DNA of 52,323 bases from Candolleomyces eurysporus (taxonomy: Eukaryota > Basidiomycota > Agaricomycetes > Agaricales > Psathyrellaceae), in the NCBI GenBank assembly GCA_027579435.1, contig JANBPK010001236.1, forward strand, positions 1-52,323, given 5' to 3'. Each line of letters begins with the position of its first letter. Position 1 is the stretch's first letter. This document shows, one piece after another, positions 39,656 through 51,100 of the stretch. The notes below the pieces were generated by a model. That model did not search any database, was not told where the DNA came from, and was given only the letters and a program-made list of their open reading frames with translations. Both the position numbers and the translations under genes were made by a program.

Positions 39656-41405
39656 ATGAAACAACAACATGCCAAACGACCAAGACGATCTGGAGGTTCG
39701 GCGACCGAAGAATTGTCTCCCACTGCAGCCTGGAGAGAGAGCAAGCGACCTCGCATTTTATCCAAAGTCCATACCACTCTCCAGGGCATAAGGGACCCAA
39801 CCATCACGAGCGCTCGCCGCAACGAGCTGAGCAGGGAGGAAAAGGGTAAGAACGCTGAAATACTGCGCAGAAAGATGTCATAGACATACTGATGTTGTCC
39901 ATTGCAGCTGTTCTTGACGAGCTCGCGACGCCACTGAGCCCTCAAAGCAGGAAGTACGCCGGCATTGGCAAGGGTATGCCCAGTCAACCCATGGAGCCTC
40001 GAGCACTAGGTCAGCAAACACGTTATCAGAAACGATTCTGGACTGACAGGATTGCAGAGTTTGAAAGAATACCTACGGTCAGCCATATCATTAAAGCTCT
40101 CAACGAAGGTAAGCATTCTGTCAGCAGCGGGACAGACAGACGCTCACCGATATTAAATCAGAAATCATTTTGTCCGACACGGATGACGAAGAAGATACAA
40201 AGGATGAGGCACCATGCCTCCCTTCAACATCCGGCACCACGGAGAGCCAGCCAACACATGAAGACGGCGACAAAGAGGACTCAGATTGGACCACCGATGA
40301 AGACGAATCTGGCACGGGCAGCAGTGATTTGTACTCCGTTGTGCCTGAGAGCCTTGGGTATATCACATCTGAAGACGGGAGCATGCTAGGCGATGTCGTG
40401 AATGAGGCGATACTGGAAGCTTCGCTTGAAGACTTGAAAATAACGGACTACAAAGACCTTCTTTCCATGGATAGGACGAGGAAGCGACATCTTTTGCAAA
40501 ACACCGACTTGGCAATTCTTCGACAACTTCAGCTGAAGAAGCTGATAGACGAGGTTGACATCGGCACAGTTCTCTTGGACAGGCTCGATCAGGACCTACG
40601 CCGACTGATGCTTAATGCCACTTCCGTCCTGCGCATGATGGAACTCACCGACACCATAATTTCCGGATCGTTCATCCACCCGGTGATAGGAAGGGGCACC
40701 CTCGTTCCAAACGACCTGGATATTTTCACCACTGACAGAACTTTTGGAGCAGTACTGTCGTACTTCAAGAAGAAAGGCTATGGCAACTGCCAGGAAGTGT
40801 ACCCGCGGGCGTCTGAGCATCCGCCATACCGGTCGAATCTGCAGGATATCAACTTCATATTCGAGCTCACAAACAAGAAAGCATACAAAATCAACGTCAT
40901 TGTCTCCAAGGGTCGGCCCCTCCTCCCTATCTTGCAGTTTCATTCAACCCCGGTCATGAACTACATCGCTCACCATGGGCTCGTCAGCCTGTACGACATC
41001 ACCCTCTATCACCTCGGAATCAATAACTATGTCAACCCCCCTGCTCGAGTTCAGGAGTGCATTGTGAAGTACGAACGCCGAGGATTCGAGATGTGGGACC
41101 GTTTCGAGGAGGAACATACTTGCAAGATAGATGGCTGTTGCCCGCAGACCATTCGAAGCCTTTTTGATCGAGACGTGGTCCATTTTCGATTCCCGGAGTT
41201 GTCGGACATTCCGCATGCAGTACTCCGAAAGAGCGAGGCCGAGATTGCTGTCTGGAGACTCGCGACTGGCATGATGTGCAAAGCGACCACTAACGATGAT
41301 GCCGGCTTTGTTATATGCGATGCTAATTACACAGGTAAGGTGCTCTTTAGATGACAGACTACCAATGGCGACTGACAATGTTATTCTTCAGTTCTCCGCC
41401 GCTAA
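39656..41405 (+). CDS. Nucleotidyltransferase-fold orphan protein
   Basis: Four exons: 39656-39845, 39908-40108, 40162-41334 and 41392-41405, exactly in phase, 525 residues. The N-terminus is basic (K-R-P-R-R-S), then acidic (D-T-D-D-E-E-D and D-W-T-T-D-E-D-E). The central domain has I-S-G-S-F-I-H-P-V-I-G and P-N-D-L-D-I-F, the G-S...D-x-D signature of DNA polymerase beta-like nucleotidyltransferases, followed by a G-Y and Y-K-I-N-V-I-V-S segment that may supply the third strand. A conserved-looking cysteine block C-K-I-D-G-C-C-P-Q-T lies downstream. Mushrooms have expanded families of such proteins with no known substrate. The neighbour at 37772 looks like a degenerate relative; the two are divergently placed. 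Confidence 0.7.
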
Positions 41406-42340
41406 TTGCTCAATTTCTTGCTCGCTCATTGCGGGNCCTGGAGTTTTTTCTTTCTAGCCCTCATTTGCTTGGCTCTCCTTTGCTTACCTTTGTGTATCCA
41501 TCTCGAATATTTTGAACTCCATCCGCTATAGACATATTCTCTGCCCCAACCGCACACATAAAATAGAGCGCCTTTGAGATCAAGAACCGAATGCGGCGAA
41601 AATCGGTGCACAATGATGTCATAGAAAGGCGCGCTGCGCGCTGATGCGCATCCGCCATCACTATCGAGGCGGAGGGCGGAGGGCTACGAAATCTGAGGCT
41701 GTGCATTGGGGCGGAACACAGCATTCGGCCCAGAATCTACATATTGAGAATAATATCCGGCGCAGTAGCGGAATGGCAGTGCTTAAACCATCCGTTCGGC
41801 ATCAATGTATACCGTATATGGCAAAATCCGTATTCTTGGGCCGGAGCAGCTGCCCGTTGGGGCGGGGTAGACACTTGGCATTCTTGGCTTCAGGGTCCGT
41901 ACAGACGAAAAGAACGAGCTTTCCTTACGTAAAGACTCGTAACAAGTACCCGAGGATAGAGTCGGAATCTTGCCCGTTGCCGGTGCCTTGTCGTCCCGTT
42001 CGGTGGACTGCCTGGCCTTGGGCTTCTTCTCTCCATCCTCCTGTGTATTTCCGACACTGATGTAGTCTGCTTTTCAAAAACAGCTAAGCATAACGTCGGC
42101 GCTCATGGCGAAGGGCAGCAGGGGACTGTACTGTAGAATGGGGGTGGACGATTCGCGGGTAGATATGATCCTGCGAGAATGCATTTGAACATCTGAGTGG
42201 GAATATAGGTTGATCCCTTTCACTGAAATGAGATCATATTCTTGTTTGAAGCCACGAAGCCCGAAAAGATGTGCACATATCAGTATTGAGTTGCCGCCGA
42301 GCCGTAATACGATATTCTTCTTTTCTTTCTTCCACCCATC
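41406..42340. other. Intergenic, no supported gene
   Basis: Contains an N at 41436 next to GGG and GC-rich palindromic runs near 41628-41650. Open frames are short and unconvincing. The last 100 bp are CT-rich and presumably the promoter of the F-box gene at 42341. Confidence 0.4.
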
Positions 42341-43680
42341 ATGGTCGAGCTCCCTGAAGAGCTACTCTCCCTCTTCGTCAGCGCCCTCGAGGTCGAAGGT
42401 GACAAGGAAACACTCTCGAATCTAGCGCTCGTCAGCCACCAATTCCTCGACCTCGTTAGGGAAAGGAGGTGCCTTGAGGTGACGATTGGGAATAAGGGCG
42501 GGGACGTTTCTGTCTACCTCCTAGAGCTCCGTCGGCTCGTGGACCGCGATCCGACCTTTGGACGATGCGTCAAGTCGCTCACCCTGATCGACAATACGTA
42601 TAACTACGAAGAGACTGGTGACTTTGGGTGGCTAACGAGGACCAGGTGCCTGTTGAGCGTTCTGCCTGATTTCGTAACGCTGAAGAGGATATGCATCTTA
42701 CGGAAACCTGGGGTAGATGATGCGGTTGTCGATTGGGGGCTCATCAACGAGGGTGTAAAGCAAGGTTTGAAGGACCTTTTTTCCTTGTCTTGCCTGGAGG
42801 AGCTGGAGTTGGACGGACTCGTAAATATGGAGCTAGAGCCTTTGATGGGATGCAAAAATCTCGAGCGTCTCAAGTTGTTGGACGTAGCTATGGACAGAGC
42901 GGAGGTTCCGGTTGGGGAGGAGAAGGAAGAGGGAGAATTAACTCGGCTGGACATCGAGGAGGGTACATTGGAGTATTTGGAAGTCGGCAACTGCGGCCCC
43001 GCACTGGACCAGCTCTTAGATCGGCTGGAATGCGAAGACGCCCCTTTTACCTTATCTTCCTTGAAAGTCTTCAAGCTTCACTCTCAAGGTTACAACCCGC
43101 AAATGAAGGAGGTCGTCAGAGAAATCATTGAAGCAAGTGGGGACTCCATCGAGGAGTTGCACATAACTGGAGCACTCGATCTCGTCATAAACCACGTCGA
43201 GCTGAGCGCGTTTGGTAATTCAGACGAAACATTTATCCACTGATAGACGCTAATCGTTCTGTAGATATTTTAACTTTCCACAAGTTACCCCGCCTTCGGG
43301 TAGTGGACATCGAAGTGGCGCTGAACTACCCCATTATGCTCCCGCAAACCCTCATCGACTTGATACTCAGGACACTCCGATTTAAAGGGGACGACACGCT
43401 TGAAACTCTACGATTGACCTTCGTTTTTCGAGCGGGGTCGTGGTATAAATTCGACGACAATGACAGATGGAGGTTGTCCAATTCGATTCTGGATATTAAC
43501 CTATGGTCGGAGATAGAAACTTTGGCCAGCCTCGGGCGTATAAAGACGACGGGGGTAGAAATTGAGTTTCGCGGTCATCGACCGCTGAAGGAGACGCCGG
43601 GATTGGCGAATCTGGTGGATACCGTTTATAGGAGGTTGCCTATTCTCAAAAAGAGGGATCTATTAGAGATATACTGGTGA
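42341..43680 (+). CDS. F-box protein with leucine-rich-repeat-like body
   Basis: Two exons, 42341-43214 and 43265-43680, in phase, 429 residues. The start M-V-E-L-P-E-E-L-L-S-L-F-V and L-S-N-L-A-L-V-S-H-Q-F-L-D-L-V match an F-box, which docks to Skp1 in SCF ubiquitin ligases. The rest contains repeated L-x-x-L-x-L segments (for example L-E-E-L-E-L-D-G-L, L-E-R-L-K-L-L-D-V, L-E-Y-L-E-V-G-N-C), typical of F-box/LRR substrate adaptors in mushrooms. The intron is 50 nt with GTAATT donor and TCTGTAG acceptor. Substrate unknown. Confidence 0.8.
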
Positions 43681-45069
43681 GTGGATAATGAGTGGTAACA
43701 TCGTCACTCGGGTAGAACGTTAACGGCGCAGTATGAGTCTCACCCGGAAAATGCAATCGAGTAGGAGTTTGTTCTCAGGTCGGCCAGCCTAGCTCTGTCA
43801 ATGGTCGGCGCCCGGGTGGAGGTCCTTTCGAGCAATGTAGTTATGCGTCGCCGTCGATCATTGTTGTTGATTGGTCTGCCAAGACTCAGGTAAATAGATG
43901 TGGGGTAAGGTAGGCGTGGGCACAGGCCTTCACTGAATTGTCTTATTCTGCTCGCTCTCGGAGCTCTCGGAGACGGAGAGCCGAAAGTGAATAGTTGGGA
44001 TCCAGACTGTAACATCTGCCAATGGCAAACGCTTCCCAGTGTCGGCCGACTCGAAGTATCCTGTTTTTATCTCACCTTGACAATGCCGTTAAGTCGCTTT
44101 TAACACCTCCACCTATCTGCCACGGCATAGGTTGACACCAGGAACCGAGCCGTTGCGGTGACGTGCCAGAGTAAGTACCCGGAAAAAGTTTGCTATGATT
44201 GGCGTTTGCTAGGACCGGCTTTGATTTATGAGGCCAAGACCAGATACTGCGTAGTTTGCTGGTGTTGAGTGCGCATTTCGGAGTAGCGTTGATAGATTGC
44301 CTGGAACAACGTGCTGGTCGTCATTGGCTTTATGCTAGTTCAAGAAAAGGGGTATGACGTTCGGACCCTTTACTGTACCTTCTGCGGTCACAAGATCATA
44401 CATTCCCCGATTGGGCAGGTATCCTCATTTAGATCCTGGGGTCACAGATCTTGTGTCATGTATGGTCTGCGACTCTTCCTTATGACCTATGCTTCTCTCA
44501 AGACTCACGCACTAGGACTCTGTATTACCCTTTCCCCCATCGTATTCAACGACCGCCCTTTCATTCGCCAAGCCCCTCACCAGTGATCGCATTGCAACGG
44601 GCGCTTAGATTCGACGCAAGGTATCGGGTCGATTGTGAATCAAGGGAGCGACGAGTAGCATCTGGGAGGCACTAGCAAGGTAACGGTGTATCTGATTCGA
44701 CCTGAACTCAAAGTGCTGACCACTGCCGACTCTTATCACCTCCCAGAACGTACGCATTCCCTATCTGAGTCTTCCGGATTCTCATACAGCCTTCTTCGAA
44801 AGGACAGCCAGTCACCGCGACCGTAGCCGCTTGGTTCTTTAGTAACGGCATCGTCTGATACCCCGAGTTCTTCCGGGTAGAAGGTCCTTAAGTATATCTC
44901 GCACCCGCAATATGTCAGTCGCGCTTTCCGTTTCTACTCGACCCCTCTCCTTCTCTCTCCCCCTTGCTCGAGTCGCTCATTGGACAGTCTCACAGCGAAC
45001 TAGATCGCCTATACAGACTCACCCATCTCACCGTCAAGAGAAGATCAAGCTTCATCTACCCTTGGAACA
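43681..45069. other. Intergenic, no supported gene
   Basis: About 1.4 kb separating the accessory block from the core genes. Short overlapping frames only. CT-rich runs near 44930-44960 probably belong to the promoter of the carrier gene. Confidence 0.4.
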
Positions 45070-46782
45070 ATGTCGACGGTCGCAACCTCAGCAACACCCC
45101 CAACACCCATCGCCATCGATGCAGCGAAGACGGCAGCACCGAAGAAGCCGTATCCATTCTGGCTGGGAGGTACGTCGCGTGCCCTCTGCCAGCCGCTGAT
45201 AAGATGGTGGATTGGGGTTGTGCTGACGTTAGGTCGTCAGGTGTCGCCGCTACCATCGCTGCCTCCATCACACAGTGAGTAACACGCCCTCAGGGAATGT
45301 ATGTCTCGTGACAGATGACTGAATTCCGATATTCGCCTCAATTCTATAGCCCGTTGGATTTGACAAAAGTCCGGCTGCAGGCGTCTGGTGATAAGCGTAT
45401 GGTTGATAGCATACGGAAGACGGTGCGAACAGCTGGTGAGTCCTGCCTATACATATCAGCTCGGGGTAATGCTCAGACGACGGGTTTGATTGACAGGCGT
45501 CCGCGGTCTCTTTGACGGTATCTCTGGGACATGGCTACGACAAATGTCCTATTCAATGTGCCGATTCTGGGCATATGATGAGAGCAAGAAGCTCATCGGA
45601 GCTGGGAAGGACGCGCCTGCTTGGAAGTTGGCCGCTGCGGGGAGTATGGGTGCGTCAACTCAGTTCACGTTTTGTGTTGCTCGACGTGATCTCGGTGACT
45701 AACACGGCTCCTTTTGCATCATTACTGTCCAGCGGGAGGAATTTCTGGATTCATCGGGAACCCGGGAGGTTAGCAGGGGCTCCGTTTTTGCTCCCATGCC
45801 CTGATGCTGACATGACCATTTGTTTTCTCCATTTTCCGTTAGAGATCGTCATGGTGCGGTTGCAGGGAGATTTCGCGAAGCCTCCCGAGCAGAGGTTCAA
45901 CTACAAGCATTGTTTCGATGCCTTGTTCCGGGTACGTCCTTGTTGCCCGTTTCTTCCTGCATTCTGTTTTGTCCCTCTCCTCCTTTCTGTTCCGATCCAT
46001 GGTTCGATCACCTGAAGCGTTGAGCGCTTGGCTATGACGTATGCGGGGAAGCACCGGGATTTTGATCGGTAGCCGCGTCCAATGGATAGGGGCGAATTGC
46101 CAATATTCTTCTGGTTTCCTTCTTTTTCGTCAAGCGAATCGACTTTGGAGAACTAATGGCATATTTATTCATGATAGATGGTCAGAGAGGAGGGCGTTTC
46201 CTCCTTGGCTCGCGGTGTTGGACCCAACGTCTTCAGAGCTGTCTTGATGAACGCCAGTCAATTGGCTTCATATGACTTCTTCAAGGCTGAGCTCCTCAAG
46301 ACCAAGTACTTTGAAGATAACATTGCGTGCCACTTCACAGCCAGCTTTGCTGCGGTATGTGTTCCAGTCTCCTCTATAGCCCATGGCGTGTTAATTCGGG
46401 ATGTTGGCAGGGAACTGTCGCGACCACCGTGTGCTCGCCTGCCGATGTGTTGAAGGTGAGTGATATTACCTCTCGTGGCAACTGAGTCTAACGAACGATA
46501 TCTGCTTCCTTCAGAGCCGAATCATGAATGCATCTGGACCTGGGTCGAACGTACGTTGAGCCTCATGAGTTCTAGAAACAGCCTAACCATGACCGCGTAT
46601 ACCAGTCAACGCTCACTGTCATCCGTCAATCGATGGCCAAGGAAGGCCCCATGTTCATGTTCAAGGGATGGGTGCCTGCGTGGACTCGTCTCCAGCCTAC
46701 GACTATCCTCATCTTCCTGACTTTGGAGCAGCTGAAGAACGCGGTAGACTTCTCGAGGAAATCCGGATTTGACTTCCTCTAA
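45070..46782 (+). CDS. DIC1: Mitochondrial dicarboxylate carrier
   Basis: SLC25 family member of the inner mitochondrial membrane, expected to exchange malate or succinate for phosphate. About ten short exons; the first ends at 45169. Three tandem modules are recognisable by their signatures: T-H-P-L-D-L-T-K-V-R-L-Q, G-N-P-G-E-I-V-M-V-R-L-Q-G-D, and C-S-P-A-D-V-L-K-S-R-I-M-N. The altered second signature and R-I-M-N after the third are typical of yeast DIC1-type carriers. The start is the ATG opening M-S-T-V-A-T, and the C-terminus is F-S-R-K-S-G-F-D-F-L with TAA at 46780-46782. The length fits the family (about 300 residues). Exon borders inside 45650-46620 were read from frame and consensus only. 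Confidence 0.85.
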
Positions 46783-47085
46783 GCTACGGCATACAACATT
46801 GAACCGTTCTCTGGTCTCGACGATAGAGAAACACTTTTGGCGTGTATAGTTGATCTGAGTTCGTATATATTTACCACTTCATATAGCTAGATTGCATGTA
46901 TTACTAGCAGGCCCCTTCCGGTTGCTCCTATCAATGTCTTGCTTTGCACTTGAGCATCTCGTCGGAAGAATTGAGATCCATCAGGCGGGACCGATCCGGG
47001 CGGGCCAGGAAGTGGGAAGGGCATTGGCTGACTTATTTCCGGGTTTGCTTACATCCACCACCACCGAAGCCACCAACAGGACGAA

Positions 47086-47843
47086 ATGGGAGCTCCAGGA
47101 TTCCTAGCAGTGTTCTCCGACCCCGGAAGCGAAGCCACGCTCGAGGAATTTCAAGATTGGTACGACAACGAGCACATTCCGTTGAGGCTCAACCATCTCC
47201 GCTTCTTCCTCAGCGGTGCGAGGTATTCGGCAGTCGATGGGCAACGTCCGGAGTGGCTGGCGATGTACGAGATCGATGACGTCGCGTCGTTCCAGGATCC
47301 CAGTTATACGATCCTCCGGGAGAAGAGGAGCGATAGGGAGGGGGAGCTGATTGGGAGGTTGGGCGTATTGGATAGGAGGACGACCGAGGTTGCGGTGGAT
47401 ACGGGCGAGCAGCCTGAAAAGAGTACAGGGTTGAGGGTTGGGATTCCGAGCACCTTCATTGTTACTGTGGGCATCGCAGTCTTGGACGGGGAGGGTACGC
47501 AAGAGAAACTTCAGGTGTTTGCACAGAAGACAGTGTCTCTGCCTGGCTGGGTTCGGACCCGGATAGTGAAGGTCTTCGATAAGGGTGTGACTGGACTTAA
47601 CGGGCAGTGGACAAGCATTGAGATTCCAGATTACTTGGCTGTCGTTGGTGGGTCTGACCGCTGTCTAAGGATCAGTATGGACGGCTTACACAGTATGCGA
47701 TAGAACTCACCTCCAAGTTGCAGCTGGAAGAATGGGAGAAAGCCATAGAAGGGCAGTTGAATGGGCTTGGGCTGGTGGACAGAAGGCAATGGGGCCTGTA
47801 CAAGGCCTATCCCGGCATCGCACAGGGTAATCTACAAGCCTGA
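47086..47843 (+). CDS. EthD-like dimeric alpha-beta barrel protein
   Basis: The N-terminal half has F-Q-D-W-Y-D-N-E-H-I-P-L-R followed by G-A-R-Y-S-A and E-W-L-A-M-Y-E-I-D-D, a ferredoxin-like dimeric alpha-beta barrel pattern common in fungal EthD/monooxygenase-like proteins; no catalytic function can be assigned. The first exon is open to a stop at 47701, but an intron at 47641-47693 (53 nt, donor GTCGTT, CTAAG branch-like site, ACACAG acceptor, phase 0) joins Y-L-A to Y-A-I-E-L-T-S-K and ends with TGA at 47841-47843; this second exon has protein-like composition, so I prefer the spliced form, about 234 residues. Confidence 0.65.
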
Positions 47844-48156
47844 GCGGTGGGTCTGACCATTGTCTAAGATCAATCAAAACAGAAAGACTGGGAGAAAGGC
47901 AACTAGGGGGGAGGGCGCATCGCCCAAAGACAGCTACCAGCCCTAGGCAGTTATCAATATCAATGTACAACGTTCGGAATAAGGAATCACATACCTGGTC
48001 GCTTTCAATCATTGTGGTCTTGAGGAAAGATGCCATTCAGGGTGATCGCACGCTATTTCTATTCATGACCATCATCATCACCGGCGGCAACGCCCAACAC
48101 TGCTTTCAACTAAACTCTCACCATCGACTATGCGACCTACGTAGAGAGCTTATCCG
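47844..48156. other. Intergenic gap with a copy of the upstream intron core
   Basis: Starts 3 nt before a 27 bp near-copy (47846-47872) of the intron sequence at 47647-47674. Otherwise no gene; the right end is the 5' leader of the BEACH gene. Confidence 0.5.
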
Positions 48157-51100
48157 ATGTTTACGAACCTGCTCTCGCCTTTGAAGGCTCGTTTCGACCA
48201 ACTCTCGCCCAGGACGCCGTCGCAGGCGTTCCTGGACGCCCCCAGCCCCCAAGACGATGTACAAAGTCCGGAAGATTTCGCCCGGGATGTGCTGGTTCAG
48301 CTCATGCGCAATTCTGTGGAGAACTTGAAGATGGCGGACACTCAGGGTGTCAAGGGGGAGGTATGTGGTCAACGACGAAGGTGTTGGAGCCCGACTGAGC
48401 ATTGTACAGATTCTATCGGAAATCCAGCGAATAATGCAGCAGGACTCATTCACCAAGGACGTGTTCAGGGAAATGGACGGTTTCCTGGTGCTTATGAGCG
48501 TGTTGTCGACGATTCAAGACAAGAGTCCGACGATGGCAGAAGCCAATACGCCCACAGTCCAAGTAGAGGGCCAGGAAGATATTCACTGTGCTCGGCTGGT
48601 GTTTACCGTGCTGTCTGAGGCCATGAAGGGCAATTCAGAAAATGAAGAGTTCTTCAGGGTATGTGTGTTCTTTATCTACCGGTGCTCATGCTGATATCGT
48701 CTCAGAGTCGCGTCGGATACGAGTCGCTCTCGTTCGCCCTGAAGAGCGCGTTATCAGACTCGTCGACGGTGGATGAGACGCTGGGGTTTCTGCTGGCGCT
48801 GGCAATGTCAGACTTTTCGCTGGAACCGTATTTCATCACCCTGCGCTCCATCCCCGACCTGAACGCAGAAGTCGACGAAGCCGTATCGAATGCCCAGTCT
48901 AAATTGAAGACCATAGTCCGCCCAGAACCCCTCGGAATCCTGTGGAACGCTGCTATCGACCTCCCGTACACGCCTCCCCGCCTCGACTCCGCCTCAAGCT
49001 CGTCTCCGATTCGATACGGACTATACAAGCTGTTCGAAGGCCTCTTCCACGTCAACCACCGAAACCAAGGCGTCCTCGCCTCTCTCAACCTCGTCCGAAC
49101 GCTCTTCCCTCGGTTCTGCGACTCCCGAAACAACCCAAACGTCCTCGAACGCGAAAGACACGCCCTGCAGAAGCTTCTGCGACGATTATTGGAGATGGGC
49201 TCCACCACTGAAGAGGCACGCAAGATTCTCCAACGCGCCGTTGTCAAGAACGGGGAAGAAGAGTCTTTAGACCCGGAGATGCTCGACCTCGTACGCTTTG
49301 GAATGAAGTCGAGGTGGTCGGAACATTTCTCGCTGGAATCACCCGCAGCCTTGGTTGCCCACGACGAGAGCTCCAAGGGGCTGCCAATCTCCGGATTCAC
49401 GTTCATGACGTGGGTGTACCTCTCCGGATACCCTGTCGGTGGCCCATGTACCTTGTTCAGTGCTACACTCGGCAATCGGCGTTTGATCTCGTTGTGTGTA
49501 CGCCCCGATGGGAAGGTGCAGCTGTGTTCGTCGAGCGAGCAGGATAAACCGTTTGTGTCGACTGCGGGGTTGAGGAAGAATCGATGGGTTCATTTGACGT
49601 TGGTGCATTATCCTCATCGAGGGACTAATCCAAGTATACGTACGTTGCTCTTAGGAGATTCGGGAATTCCGTACTGAACGAATTTCAGGCTTGTTCTTCG
49701 ATGGAGTGCTACAAGACATGCTGAACTGGCAGTATCCGAAGGGAGAGTCGACAGCCCAGCGCATGCTATATTCTATTGGAAGCAGCGACTCGACTGAAGG
49801 GAAGCTGAGTTGGTCTCTGGCATCGGCCTACCTACTCTCTATGCCTATCGGTAAGTGCTCTGTCATTGAGACTACGAGCTTCGTCGGTTGACCATGGCTT
49901 TCATTAGGCGAAGACGTTCCTCGCTTTATCCACCATCTCGGGCCTCGTTACTCAGGAAACTTCCAGGACCCGGGCCTAGTCAGATTCTTAACATACGAAG
50001 CGTCAACATCACTGAACATGTTCCTAACCTCCGTCTCGTCCAAACACTATGCCAACCCTCTCTCACCCTCCGCAACCTCCCCAATACAGCAACAAAACCC
50101 CGGGTCGCAGCCCATGTCCATCGCAGCAGCTCTTGGGGCTATCGCGGCGTCGTCATCCAATTCCTCGCTCCATCAAGCAACTAACGCCGCCGTCCCCGCG
50201 ACTCCTCAGAACGAACCATACATCCCAGCAAGCAAGCAATCTATAATCCAATCCGGAATGATGAAAGTCGTGAAGAACGGGGTCGGGATACCCGATTCGC
50301 ATATCGTGTTCTCGTTCTCCGCTGCGGACTGTACGTCTGGCGGGGTGGGCGTCGGTATACCCCTCCGGGGTCAACTCAAAGCCAAGGCCAAGGCCGCTGC
50401 TGCTGCCGCCGCGGGCGCTAGGCCGATCTCGAAAACCCCTTCTTCGAGTTTGAGTTTGAATTTCCATCAGCGGGATATGAGCGGTAGCAGTACTTTGTCG
50501 TCGTCATCGCCCGAGTTGGGCGGTGAGTTTACGAAGAGGAAGGCTGATGAGGTTGAGGTGGTGGGTGATGTGTTTGTTGTGAAGGCTGCGTGTCTGGATA
50601 GTGCGTTGTGGAAGATTGGTGGGGCTGCGGTTGCGTTAAAGTTGGTTCAGCTTGCGAAGGTGTGTGTGTTTTGGGATTTCGTCAGCGGGAGTTGGCCTGA
50701 CCGTTTATTCTCAGACCCCGCATGAGCTGTCTAGGTCGTTGGGCATCCTTGTCGATGGACTGAGGAACAACTGGCAGAATTCTGAGGATATGGAGAGGCT
50801 GCGTGAGTGCTCGTACTCGTGTTTGTGCCCATTGGCTTTGCTGATGGCGTTTTGGTAACAGGGGGCTATGAAATTCTTGGGGATATGTTGCGCTCGAAAG
50901 CAGCGATCATCAACCTGACCGCGTTTGAGATGTTGTTCGAGTTCCTTGGTGTTAACTTCAGCTCTTCAGAGTGAGTTCCCATCCCTTGAACATGCTTACG
51001 TAGATTGACATCTCTCCCCTAGGCATTCGACCGTCGTCAACGTCGTCGGCTATCGCGTTATCGCACTCGACTTTGACCTTTGGTCCCGAGCGAAGAAGGA

